A stretch of 64,000 nt of DNA from positions 62,001-126,000 of the forward strand of contig NZ_BBYF01000001.1 of NCBI RefSeq assembly GCF_001894745.1, given 5' to 3'. A program made the translations under genes and the position numbers. Position 1 is the stretch's first letter; each line of letters opens with the position of its first letter. This document shows, one piece after another, positions 43,190 to 52,766 of this stretch. The notes under the pieces are model-generated. The model was not told where the DNA came from. It did not search any database and saw only the letters and a program-made list of their open reading frames with translations. The stretch is from Paenibacillus sp. NAIST15-1. GTDB taxonomy: Bacteria; Bacillota; Bacilli; Paenibacillales; Paenibacillaceae.

Positions 43190-43224
43190 GTTTTAGAAAC
43201 TCCCTTCATATTTGGATTATTCTT

Positions 43225-43267
43225 ATGTAATATACATGATGTTGTTATTAATGTAACATATTTACAT
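43225..43267. promoter_or_regulatory. Twin palindromes upstream of the secreted-protein gene
   Basis: ATGTA-ATA-TACAT (43225-43237) and ATGTAA-CATAT-TTACAT (43251-43267) are inverted repeats with centres 28 bases apart, about 40-70 bases before the gene. They look like a double operator for a dimeric regulator. No perfect sigma-A promoter is visible, though an AT-rich region overlaps them. Confidence 0.45.
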
Positions 43268-43306
43268 CAAGTAATCTACGATAAAATCTATTTTTACGAA
43301 AATAAA

Positions 43307-43336
43307 AGAGAGCGCCCTTCAATCAGGCACTCTCTC
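43307..43336 (-). terminator. Terminator of the ilv-leu operon
   Basis: On the minus strand AGAGAG(A/C mismatch)GCC pairs across a 9-base loop, followed by TTTTATTTT. It lies about 125 bases after leuA, ending the operon there; leuC and leuD do not follow. Confidence 0.75.
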
Positions 43337-43461
43337 TGTTCTACAATAACAAAAACACTTTTGTCTTTTGTCGCTTCACGGGAAAGTATAGCTAACTAAT
43401 CGCATACTTTATACCACTTGTTTTAACCGTCGTGGAAGCTTTGCTTATTAGCTGTCGTCCA

Positions 43462-45021
43462 TTATACGAGGCCGATCTTGTCGCGACGACTGGCTGTACC
43501 TTGCTTGCGCTTCTCAATCAGTCGATTGAGCGCATCGACATAAGCACGTGCGCTCGCTTCGAGTATATCTGTACTTACACCACGGCCAAGCACAGATATT
43601 TCATTTTGTGCGAGAACGACATGCACTTCACCGAGTGCATCCTTGCCGTGCGTGACCGACTTAATGGAATAGTCAACGAGCTCAACATCTTCCTGCGTAG
43701 CCTTGTCGATTGCCTTATAAATCGCATCAACAGAGCCATTGCCTTCCGACTCTTCCTCAAGCACACTGCCTTCCCATGTTACGATACGCACTTTCGCAGC
43801 CGGAATTGCTTGGTTCCCGTAAGCGACGTATATCGTCTCGAGCGAGTACACCTCAGGCGTATCGATCAGTTTCTCCTCGAGAATGGCCCGGATGTCCTCA
43901 TCCGATACTTCTTTCTTCTTATCTGCCAATTCCTTGAACTTGGCGAAAGCTCCGTTCAGCTGTTCTTCATCCAAGTCATAGCCAAGATCAATCAACTTCT
44001 CACGGAAGGCATGACGGCCGGAATGCTTGCCAAGCACGAGTTTGCTTTCCTTAAGTCCGATCGTCTCTGGCGTAATAATCTCATACGTTGACCGTTCCTT
44101 CAGCATGCCGTCTTGATGAATGCCGGATTCATGCGCGAAGGCATTGGCGCCCACGATCGCCTTGTTGCCTGGGATCGGCATGCCTGTCAGCTTGCTGACG
44201 AGTCGGCTCGTACGCGCAATCTCAGACAAGACGAGCGAAGTCTTAGCCTCATAGAAGCTCGATCTCGTATCAAGCGCCATCGCAACCTCTTCAATTGCAG
44301 TATTGCCTGCACGCTCCCCAATACCGTTGATCGTCCCTTCGATCTGATCTGCACCGTTCAAGATTGCAGCGAGCGCATTGGCAGTCGCCATTCCCAAATC
44401 GTCATGGCAATGTGCACTAAGCTGAATCGTCTCAATTCCCGGTACATTCTCCTTCAGCGTCTTGAATATATTTCCGTACTCATACGGCGACAAGTATCCA
44501 ACCGTATCCGGAATGTTCACAACGGTAGCGCCTGCTTTAATCGCCATCTCTGTCATTTGGCATAAGAAGTCGATCTCCGTACGGCCCGCGTCCTCTGGAG
44601 AGAACTCAACTTTGCTGAAGTACTTCTTCGCATAGCGAATAGCTGCTTCAGCTGTCTCAAGTACCTGCTCCTTCTCCATGCGGAGCTTATGCTTGCGATG
44701 AATTGGCGAAGAAGCAAGGAAGAGATGCAAGCAAGCATCCTCTGCACCCTTCAGCGCTTCATAAGCTGCATCAATATCCGGAATACGGGAACGGGACAGG
44801 CCGACAATCGTAGATTGCTTCACCGCTTTCGCCACTGCATTCACGGCCGCCAAGTCACCAGGAGATGCCGCAGGGAATCCCGCTTCGATGCGGTCGACGC
44901 CTAGGCGCTCCAATTGAAGCGCGATTTCAAGCTTCTCCTTCGTATTCAGGTTCACGCCAGGGGACTGCTCTCCATCCCGAAGCGTCGTGTCAAAAATATA
45001 AATTTTGCGCACCGGCTGCAC
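43462..45021 (-). CDS. leuA: 2-isopropylmalate synthase
   Basis: A 519-residue LeuA. It condenses acetyl-CoA and 2-ketoisovalerate. The N-terminal TIM barrel has [14 protein letters not shown] (metal Asp), [10 protein letters not shown], and the HxH metal motif [12 protein letters not shown] near 205; the C-terminal regulatory domain (residues 395-510) carries the leucine-feedback fold, and length is normal. The start at 45021 follows AAGGAGGTGCAGCC. It is the last gene of ilvBNC-leuA, after a 129-base gap with a hairpin. Unlike B. subtilis, leuB, leuC and leuD do not follow it. The start codon is GTG. The plus-strand open frame from 43432 is a shadow. Confidence 0.96.
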   Translation of the reverse strand: MQPVRKIYIFDTTLRDGEQSPGVNLNTKEKLEIALQLERLGVDRIEAGFPAASPGDLAAVNAVAKAVKQSTIVGLSRSRIPDIDAAYEALKGAEDACLHLFLASSPIHRKHKLRMEKEQVLETAEAAIRYAKKYFSKVEFSPEDAGRTEIDFLCQMTEMAIKAGATVVNIPDTVGYLSPYEYGNIFKTLKENVPGIETIQLSAHCHDDLGMATANALAAILNGADQIEGTINGIGERAGNTAIEEVAMALDTRSSFYEAKTSLVLSEIARTSRLVSKLTGMPIPGNKAIVGANAFAHESGIHQDGMLKERSTYEIITPETIGLKESKLVLGKHSGRHAFREKLIDLGYDLDEEQLNGAFAKFKELADKKKEVSDEDIRAILEEKLIDTPEVYSLETIYVAYGNQAIPAAKVRIVTWEGSVLEEESEGNGSVDAIYKAIDKATQEDVELVDYSIKSVTHGKDALGEVHVVLAQNEISVLGRGVSTDILEASARAYVDALNRLIEKRKQGTASRRDKIGLV

Positions 45022-45062
45022 CTCCTTCTGTAGTCTGTGGAGCTTTACAAGTATCAGTTTAT

Positions 45063-45116
45063 GTTCAAAAAGCCCATGAATAGCACCGAAAAGGCTGCAG
45101 TATGGACTTTTTGAAC
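45063..45116. repeat. Long inverted repeat between ilvC and leuA
   Basis: GTTCAAAAAG-C-CCAT pairs with ATGG-A-CTTTTTGAAC (10 + 4 bp, one mismatch) around a 24-base loop. In the transcript it forms a stable hairpin between ilvC and leuA. Only one copy is in this window. The ends look like dispersed intergenic hairpin elements seen in Paenibacillus, though I cannot confirm that here. Confidence 0.6.
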
Positions 45117-45150
45117 TATATATATGAGATTAAAGCTTACTTTTTACTTC

Positions 45151-46167
<1,017 letters not shown>

Positions 46168-46196
46168 CTATATAAATAGTGTGTAGTAATCTCCCC

Positions 46197-46275
46197 CGAA
46201 TGAGGCGGGTATATCAAGTGACAATCATGGGCCTCTTACAGCTTCCGCTTGTCCCCTGAGATACCCCCTCATTCG
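46197..46275 (-). ncRNA. Structured intergenic RNA element between ilvN and ilvC
   Basis: CGAATGAGGCGGGTATATC (46197-46215) pairs with GAGATACCCCCTCATTCG (46258-46275), giving a stem of about 16 bp with mismatches. The loop has smaller hairpins (for example ACAGC and GCTTGT around TTCC). In the operon transcript this could be an mRNA processing or stability element, as stem-loops do in the B. subtilis ilv-leu mRNA. Confidence 0.5.
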
Positions 46276-46328
46276 AAGGCCGTTATTCGATTCAATCCAT
46301 ACGTGTAGCAAAAATTCCAAACGATTCC

Positions 46329-46829
46329 TTACTTATCTGTTACTTGACCGCGAATCAAGGCTGTAACACCTGTGCGGCTAACCTCACGAATTCCGTATGG
46401 CTCCAGCAATTGAACCATCGCTTCGATCTTCTGCGATTCGCCGACAACCTGCACCATAAGCGTGCTTGGCCCAATGTCGACGATGGAAGCGCGGAACGTC
46501 TCCACGACGCCAAGAATCTCTGGACGTACGTGTGGCTCAGCCTTCACCTTAATGAGTGCAAGTTCACGAGCAACCATTGGCTGGGAGCTTAAGTTGAGTA
46601 CCTTGATCACGTCAACGATCTTGTACAGCTGCTTCTCGATCTGCTCCAGCATATGGTCATCTCCCGTGGTCACAATGACCATGCGGGAGAGACCTTGCTC
46701 CTCAGAAGCACCTACAGTAATACTCTCAATGTTGAATCCTCTGCGGCCAAATAGACCGGAGACACGCTGCAGAACACCTGGCTGATCGTTCACGATGACG
46801 GCAATGGTATGTTTGGTTATGTTCATCAT
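46329..46829 (-). CDS. ilvN: Acetolactate synthase small (regulatory) subunit
   Basis: A 166-residue regulatory subunit of acetohydroxyacid synthase. The N-terminal ACT domain has HTIAVIVNDQPGVLQRVSGLFGRRGFNI, and the C-terminal ACT-like half follows. It binds valine and activates IlvB. The start ATG overlaps the ilvB stop (46826-46829), so the two subunits are coupled in translation. Confidence 0.96.
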   Translation of the reverse strand: MMNITKHTIAVIVNDQPGVLQRVSGLFGRRGFNIESITVGASEEQGLSRMVIVTTGDDHMLEQIEKQLYKIVDVIKVLNLSSQPMVARELALIKVKAEPHVRPEILGVVETFRASIVDIGPSTLMVQVVGESQKIEAMVQLLEPYGIREVSRTGVTALIRGQVTDK

Positions 46830-48571
46830 TCACAATCCCCCATTATCATTTGGTCAATCGTGCAGCCCTGCGTTACCATCGGGTACACATTCTCGTGCTT
46901 GCGAACAACGAATTCCACAACCGCTGGCCCCGGTGTATTCAGTGCTTCCTGCCATGCCTGTTCTGCTTCCTCTTTGTTCGTCGCGCGGAATCCTCTTACC
47001 CCGTAAGCTTCCGCGAGCTTCACGAAGTCTGGGCTTCCAGCAAGGTCAATATGGCTGTAGCGATTGTCATAAATAATTTCTTGCCACTGGCGAACCATCC
47101 CCAGCACGCGGTTATTGATGATCGCTACCTTGACCGGTATATTGTTAATCGCACAGATTGCAAGTTCCTGCGCACACATTTGCATGCCGCCATCGCCATT
47201 GATCGATACAACGGTACGATCCGGGAAGGCCATTTGTGCTCCGATTGCGGATGGGAATCCGAATCCCATCGTTCCAAGGCCGCCAGAAGTAATCCAGGAG
47301 CGCGGATGATTGAAGCGATAATATTGCGCTGACCACATCTGGTGTTGTCCGACATCTGTCGTAACGATGGCTTCCCCTTTGGTCGTATCATTGATCAGCT
47401 GGATGACCCATTGCGGCTTCAGTTCTTCATCCGAATCGATGAATCGAAGCGGTTTATCCGCCTTCATCTGCATGATGCGAGCGCGCCATTCATCCGCATG
47501 GTTTGCACGTGCTGCTGTCTTATTGGCTAGTTCCAATGTAGTACGAATATCGCCTACAATCGGAATGTCCGTTGGGACATTTTTGCCGATTTCTGCCGGA
47601 TCGATATCGATATGGACGATTTTCGCATGTGGCGCGAAACCTTCAAGCTTCATCGTCACTCGGTCATCGAAGCGAGCCCCGATGTTAATGAGCAAATCCG
47701 CCTGCTGAATCGCATTGTTCGCTGTATAGGTTCCATGCATGCCAGGCATGCCCATCCACAGATCATGACCGCTTGGGAATCCGCCAAGTCCCAGCAGCGT
47801 TGTCGTTACTGGAATTTGTGTCTTGCTCACGAATTCATACAGTTCTTCATGCGCTCCAGAATGGATAACTCCAGCTCCCGCGAGAATCACAGGTGACTTC
47901 GACTCTTCGATCGCTTTCAGCATTTTATCGACTTGATATTTGTTCGGCTGAACGTTAGGGTTATAGCCGCGAATATTTACAGTTGATACCGGTTCGAACA
48001 GCGTCTTCGCCGCCGATACATCCTTCGGAATATCGATGAGAACCGGCCCCTTGCGTCCTGTGTTCGCAATGTGGAATGCCTCGTGAATGACACGCGGCAG
48101 ATCCTTCACATCGCGTACCAGATAGCTATGCTTCGTAATCGGCATGGTGATGCCTGTAATGTCTGCTTCCTGGAATGCATCGGTGCCAATCAAGGTCGTC
48201 GCTACGTTGCCTGTAATAACAACGAGCGGAACCGAATCCATATAGGCAGTAGCAATTCCTGTAACCAGGTTTGTCGCGCCTGGTCCCGATGTTGCGATAC
48301 ATACACCGACCTTGCCGCTTGCACGGGCATATCCGTCCGCTGCATGAATCGCTCCTTGCTCGTGCCGGGTCAGAACGTGGTGGAAATCCTCACAGCCGTG
48401 CATGGCGTCATAAATATAGAGCACCGCGCCGCCTGGATATCCGAACACACACTCCACACCTTCCAACAACAAGCTGCGAAGCAAAATATCCGAGCCTGTA
48501 ATGACTTCAGGCTGCATCCATTTCTGTCTTAATTCTTCTTTTGACCTCATTGCCGTACGATGTGAGCTCAT
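46826..48571 (-). CDS. ilvB: Acetolactate synthase large (catalytic) subunit
   Basis: A 581-residue ThDP enzyme making 2-acetolactate or 2-aceto-2-hydroxybutyrate. The catalytic Glu is in LTRHEQGAIHAADGYARASGKVG near residue 75; a VPTDIPIVGDI-type FAD loop is in the middle; the ThDP-Mg motif is INGDGGMQMCAQEL through NNRVLGMVRQWQ near 455-490. ATG 48571 follows AAGGAGGATG. It heads the operon below the T-box leader and overlaps ilvN by four bases. Confidence 0.97.
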   Translation of the reverse strand: MSSHRTAMRSKEELRQKWMQPEVITGSDILLRSLLLEGVECVFGYPGGAVLYIYDAMHGCEDFHHVLTRHEQGAIHAADGYARASGKVGVCIATSGPGATNLVTGIATAYMDSVPLVVITGNVATTLIGTDAFQEADITGITMPITKHSYLVRDVKDLPRVIHEAFHIANTGRKGPVLIDIPKDVSAAKTLFEPVSTVNIRGYNPNVQPNKYQVDKMLKAIEESKSPVILAGAGVIHSGAHEELYEFVSKTQIPVTTTLLGLGGFPSGHDLWMGMPGMHGTYTANNAIQQADLLINIGARFDDRVTMKLEGFAPHAKIVHIDIDPAEIGKNVPTDIPIVGDIRTTLELANKTAARANHADEWRARIMQMKADKPLRFIDSDEELKPQWVIQLINDTTKGEAIVTTDVGQHQMWSAQYYRFNHPRSWITSGGLGTMGFGFPSAIGAQMAFPDRTVVSINGDGGMQMCAQELAICAINNIPVKVAIINNRVLGMVRQWQEIIYDNRYSHIDLAGSPDFVKLAEAYGVRGFRATNKEEAEQAWQEALNTPGPAVVEFVVRKHENVYPMVTQGCTIDQMIMGDCE

Positions 48572-48699
48572 TCGACATCCTCCTTACGCATATTTACTCA
48601 TTTCCATACTCGGGCTCTAGGTTACATTTGTGAAGATATGTCTTGCCTGGCCAGGCACATACTATGCCAACTCATCACATGAAGATGAGAAATGAGAGA

Positions 48700-49075
48700 G
48701 TCGGCAAATACAAAAAAACCTTCCATCCCCACGCAGCAAACTGCTGCATTAGGGACGAAAGGTTGTGCTTCCGTGGTACCACCCGCATTCATTTCATATC
48801 TCGCGATATGAAATCTCAGCAAGTATCCGCATGCAAATAAGATATACGAATACTTATAGCGTCTAACGCGCGCCCTACGATTCTCCCTACTCGCATGATA
48901 GAACGATATAGCGTCCTAATCATCTGTTCAGGAGAACAGCTCCGAGGTGAGCTCGCATATAAGGGGTTAAGGCGTCGGTTTCAGCAGAACCTCCGACCGC
49001 TCTCTGTTCATAAGAGCCCTTACTACTTCGTCCTCTTCATTGCCGTTGGTATTATGTGACATGTTTCAAATGTTT
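48700..49075 (-). ncRNA. T-box leader of the ilv-leu operon (probably Leu)
   Basis: On the minus strand the T-box core GGTGGTACCACGG lies at 48784-48772, ahead of the terminator hairpin (about 48765-48714) with its T-run TTTTTTT at the 3' end. The 5' part begins with GAAGAGGACGAAGTAGTAAGG, which is the stem I start of T-box leaders, with an AGTA loop E type motif. The specifier appears to be CTC at 48951-48949 (in GAGCTCACCTCGG), so it reads tRNA-Leu. Uncharged tRNA would favour the antiterminator and expression. The codon call is an inference from context. Confidence 0.85.
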
Positions 49076-49081
49076 AGAAAC

Positions 49082-49110
49082 ATTATATGCCTCCACCTAC
49101 CAGGAGTCAA
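49082..49110 (-). promoter_or_regulatory. Sigma-A promoter of the ilv-leu operon
   Basis: TTGACT (49110-49105) and TATAAT (49087-49082) are 17 bases apart, a near-consensus sigma-A promoter; transcription should begin about 49075, just upstream of the T-box stem I. Confidence 0.9.
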
Positions 49111-49247
49111 TAGGGCATTCTTTATTTTTTTGTTTTGTGAATCATTATGGATTACTGCTTATTTTTGCATGAATGTTCCTGTTTTCGCTCAGTGGACAAT
49201 TAATATCCGAACCTTATACTTACAAAACAATAGTAATATACGCCTTT

Positions 49248-50744
49248 TCACTTCCCTACTAAAGCGTTTTCAATACCCCGGAACAATACAACGGAACGAT
49301 GCGCTAACGCAGTAAAATCAATAGGATGGAACCCTTCGACATCCGCATATAAAGTATCGTTCAATGGCTGCACGAAATGTGCGGGAAGTTGCTGATGTCC
49401 CATAGAAGCTCCTAAAATGGAACCTACTGTCGCTCCATTGCAATCCGTATCGAATCCACCCAGCACGGACGTTGTTACACCGCGCGCGAAATCCCCTTTA
49501 GAAAAAATCAACGAAGCGGCAACGAGCGCAGCATTATTATTGGTGTGTACCCACGAGTAATGACCGAACGAATTCCAAACTCGCTCTGCTACTTCCTCTT
49601 CACTCCTCGACGTCTTGCCAATCTCAATGGCTTGGGCGATATCAGCAGCCAGGCGTGACGTGTCTGGAATCTGAGCAAGTCCCGCCTTAACGATGCGTTC
49701 AGGATCCGGTTCATAGAAAGCCGCAGCGATCATTGCTGCTACGAACATGGAACCATAAATACCATTCTTCACATGAGATAGGGAGGCATCGTGCCAAGCC
49801 AGCTCTGCTGCTAACTCCGGTCGCCCAGGAGCAGAATAGCCGTATACATCCGCGCGTATCTGGGCGCCAATCCATTCCCGGTAGGGATTCAGGTGCATAC
49901 GCACTCGTTCCCAGTCTACTTCCCGCTTATTACTCGAAGCTGACATCTTGCAGTCCTGCACGGCGGCCAGCTCCTGCTCTAAATTCACGAAGGTCATGCA
50001 TTCAGCAGTGAATACCTGCTTTAGACTGAGCCGTTCCAGCCATACCGCTGCGACATGCTCCGTCTTCAGTTTCAATCCATGGCGTTCCATTAAGAGCTGA
50101 CTAAGAACCGCGTAACGCATATCGTCATCCGTCTCCATGAAGCGAATCTGCTCGAGCTGGCTGTCTGGAAAGAAGATCCTCAATTTCTCACCTGGACGAA
50201 ACTCAATCGATGATGCACGCGAATATCCCGGCACGTAATTCCGAAATGGCCAAGCATCGGCATCTTGAAGCCATGTTCGAATCCACTTCCAACCCGGAAT
50301 TCCACCCGCTCCGTCGACAAATGGAGGCACCTCTAACGGTTTGCCGAGCGCACAGCCGATTGCGCGCCCAACCCATGCCCCATGGAAACGATCATGCCAG
50401 AACTCGTCATCCCGCAGTGCCGATTCCCGTTTGAGCTCCTCTTCTGAGCGAAATGGAGCGTTCGTAGGTCTCAGCTCCCGGATGCTCTCCAAGTCAGATG
50501 GCTCAGTAAAGGGGAAATCGCTGCGAATGCGGCGATTGGACATGTCGCAATACAGCTTTGCGGCAGCCTCCTCATCATGCGAATGATGATGGATCCAGTC
50601 CTCTAAGGCTTCCGCAATGCCCTGTGTCTCCTTGCCTTCTTCGATCATCTGCTTCCATTCCGCCTGCAGCAGCTCGCTCCAGCTTCCATGCGCCCAATTG
50701 TGCTGGATTTCCTCAGCCTGCATATGCATATTCCCTTTGCACAT
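49248..50744 (-). CDS. ADP-ribosylglycohydrolase family protein
   Basis: A 498-residue protein. The C-terminal two-thirds match the ADP-ribosylglycohydrolase fold: WVGRAIGCALGKPLE near 125, METDDDMRYAVL near 210 with the metal Asp pair, and the C-terminal DTDCNGATVGSILGA near 430 with the second metal set. Such enzymes remove ADP-ribose from proteins or cleave related N-glycosides. The N-terminal 100 residues are an extra helical region. ATG 50744 follows AGGAG. It may be in the glycan-uptake operon (110 bases after the last permease gene), in which case the substrate could be a glycoside; the gap contains GTGCATGCAC, a perfect palindrome, and a TATAAT. Confidence 0.85.
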   Translation of the reverse strand: MCKGNMHMQAEEIQHNWAHGSWSELLQAEWKQMIEEGKETQGIAEALEDWIHHHSHDEEAAAKLYCDMSNRRIRSDFPFTEPSDLESIRELRPTNAPFRSEEELKRESALRDDEFWHDRFHGAWVGRAIGCALGKPLEVPPFVDGAGGIPGWKWIRTWLQDADAWPFRNYVPGYSRASSIEFRPGEKLRIFFPDSQLEQIRFMETDDDMRYAVLSQLLMERHGLKLKTEHVAAVWLERLSLKQVFTAECMTFVNLEQELAAVQDCKMSASSNKREVDWERVRMHLNPYREWIGAQIRADVYGYSAPGRPELAAELAWHDASLSHVKNGIYGSMFVAAMIAAAFYEPDPERIVKAGLAQIPDTSRLAADIAQAIEIGKTSRSEEEVAERVWNSFGHYSWVHTNNNAALVAASLIFSKGDFARGVTTSVLGGFDTDCNGATVGSILGASMGHQQLPAHFVQPLNDTLYADVEGFHPIDFTALAHRSVVLFRGIENALVGK

Positions 50745-50854
50745 AACTCCATCTCCTCTTCTTCTAAGGCAGTAATCCCATTATATAGTAAACACCCCAT
50801 CATTTCTCGTGCATGCACATTACTCGTGCTGCGGAAAAGGTATGGTTTGTAATA

Positions 50855-51835
50855 CTATCCGACAAGCCCCGTACGCTCAACACTCTCAACAAAATACTTC
50901 TGGGCAAATACATACAAAATGATCATTGGCATCATGACAAGCAGTGCTCCTGTATTCATAAGCTGCGAAATATAGGAAGGATCTGTCGTAATCCGCCCTA
51001 ATGCCCCTGGCATGCTGGCAAGCGTCGAGGACAGCACCTGCGTATAATTCATATATAGAGAGACATAGTAGTTGTCATTCCACTGCCAGACGATAGAGAA
51101 CAGCAGCACCGTTACGATTGCCGGCACGGTATTCGGAATAATGACTCTCCAGAACGTACCGAGAACCCCTGTTCCATCCACATAAGCGGCTTCCTCTAAC
51201 TCCTTCGGCAGGCCGCGGAAAAATTGACGGAAAATAAAAATGAACAGCCCGTTTTTCATCCCCATTGCTAATGTAGAGGAAATAAAGAACGGCCAATAGC
51301 TTTCCAGCAAGTTAACCCCTTTCTTGCCTGTGAACAGCTCATAGAGACCAAATATATCGAAGAATCGATAATTCAAATACGTCGGGATCATAATGGTCTG
51401 CGGCGGGATGACAATCGTGAACACTACTAACGTGAACAGAATCCCCCTTCCCCTAAATTTCAGCCGCGCGAAGCCGTATCCGGCTAAGGCGCAGGAGACC
51501 ATTTGCAGAACGGAAGTCCCTAGACTCAGCATCGCGGAATTCCAGAACGCGGCGGGATATTCCAGCATATCAAATGCCGTCTTGAAATTGTCCCATGTAA
51601 AATGACGCGGAATCCATACGATCGTCGTATCAAACAAATCCATCCGATCCCGAATCGCCATGGACAGCTTCGTAATGAGCGGGTACAGGATGATGTAGCA
51701 GATCCCAACGATAAGCAAGGTTCGCGCACAAATCCACAGCCACTTCTTCAACTGGTCAAGGGGACGAACTTCCGCATTCCATCGTTCCATACGTCGACCT
51801 ATTGCGTCTGCCTTTTGTCTTGCGGTAGATGACAT
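50855..51835 (-). CDS. Carbohydrate ABC transporter permease (MalG type), pair B
   Basis: A 326-residue inner membrane permease with six predicted segments. The EAA loop that contacts the ATPase is EAAYVDGTGVLGTFWRVIIPNTVP near residue 217. ATG 51835 follows GGGGAG by six bases. It is the last gene of the operon. With the 51852 gene it forms pair B of two permease pairs here. No ATP-binding protein is encoded, so a shared MsmX-like ATPase must serve. Confidence 0.9.
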   Translation of the reverse strand: MSSTARQKADAIGRRMERWNAEVRPLDQLKKWLWICARTLLIVGICYIILYPLITKLSMAIRDRMDLFDTTIVWIPRHFTWDNFKTAFDMLEYPAAFWNSAMLSLGTSVLQMVSCALAGYGFARLKFRGRGILFTLVVFTIVIPPQTIMIPTYLNYRFFDIFGLYELFTGKKGVNLLESYWPFFISSTLAMGMKNGLFIFIFRQFFRGLPKELEEAAYVDGTGVLGTFWRVIIPNTVPAIVTVLLFSIVWQWNDNYYVSLYMNYTQVLSSTLASMPGALGRITTDPSYISQLMNTGALLVMMPMIILYVFAQKYFVESVERTGLVG

Positions 51836-51851
51836 GCTTCTCTCCCCTTTC

Positions 51852-52766
51852 TCAGTCATAATAGAAGACACGTTTGGAAATAAAGTAGACACACGCTCCG
51901 AGCATAATAGATACGATAAAGAAATATGCCCAAGACATTGCTGAGCTTAAGCCAAAGTTATTCTCCCTAAACGCCATCCGATGAATATAACCTGTAACTC
52001 CATTATTCGTGAACGAATCTACGACCGTATAGACCGTATTTGTCAAAATAAGCGGCGACATCATCGGGAATGTAATCTTCCAAAATGCTTCATAGCCCGT
52101 TGCTCCTTCAATCTTGGAAGCCTCATACAAGGAAGGCGATATGGACTGCAGCCCAGCTAAAAATATCAATATCTGCACACCCGACGCCGCTACAATGTAA
52201 TAGATGCGATCAACAGCGCTAGTCAGATAAAATACAATATCGCCGCTCATCCCCATCTCTATCAGCAAAGAACGCAGTCCCATACTGCGAAGTCCTGAGA
52301 AATTGCCCTCTACGCCTGATACAACATCCCCTAGCATCTGGGCAAGATAGTTCGAGCTGTCTATGCCCTGAATAACACCGGATGCAAGTACGACCGGCAG
52401 GAAGAAGATTGCACGGGCAAGCATTCTCCCGCGGAACTTCTGAGAGAGCAGCACTGCTGAAAATAAGCTAAAAAAGATAATTAGCGGCACATTCGCAAGC
52501 ATGTTCATTGTCGCTTCAATCAAGAGCCGATTGAAGTTGGGATCAACGGTGAATGCTTTTGTATAATTCTCAAATCCAACAGATGACAGCTTGTAGCCCG
52601 TCTCTGTCAGACTCAAATGGCTTATGCTGAAGAGCAGCGATCGTACGAGCGGGACAGCCATGAGAAGCAAAAATCCGATCAACCATGGTGCGATAAAAAG
52701 CCAGCCAAACATCGCCTTCTTTCGTTCAAGCGAGGGTCTTCTTCGTTTTCTAATCGACAGCTTCAC
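51852..52766 (-). CDS. Carbohydrate ABC transporter permease (MalF type), pair B
   Basis: A 304-residue permease with an N-terminal cytoplasmic basic segment and six membrane segments. The EAA loop is YEASKIEGATGYEAFWKITFPMM near residue 210. GTG 52766 overlaps the stop of the 52763 gene by four bases (GTGA), after GAGGAGGGG. It pairs with the 50855 gene. Confidence 0.9.
   Translation of the reverse strand: MKLSIRKRRRPSLERKKAMFGWLFIAPWLIGFLLLMAVPLVRSLLFSISHLSLTETGYKLSSVGFENYTKAFTVDPNFNRLLIEATMNMLANVPLIIFFSLFSAVLLSQKFRGRMLARAIFFLPVVLASGVIQGIDSSNYLAQMLGDVVSGVEGNFSGLRSMGLRSLLIEMGMSGDIVFYLTSAVDRIYYIVAASGVQILIFLAGLQSISPSLYEASKIEGATGYEAFWKITFPMMSPLILTNTVYTVVDSFTNNGVTGYIHRMAFRENNFGLSSAMSWAYFFIVSIMLGACVYFISKRVFYYD

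Noticed and set aside
43432-44091. Long plus-strand frame across leuA
   Set aside because: Antisense shadow of leuA; no ribosome site, no family motifs.
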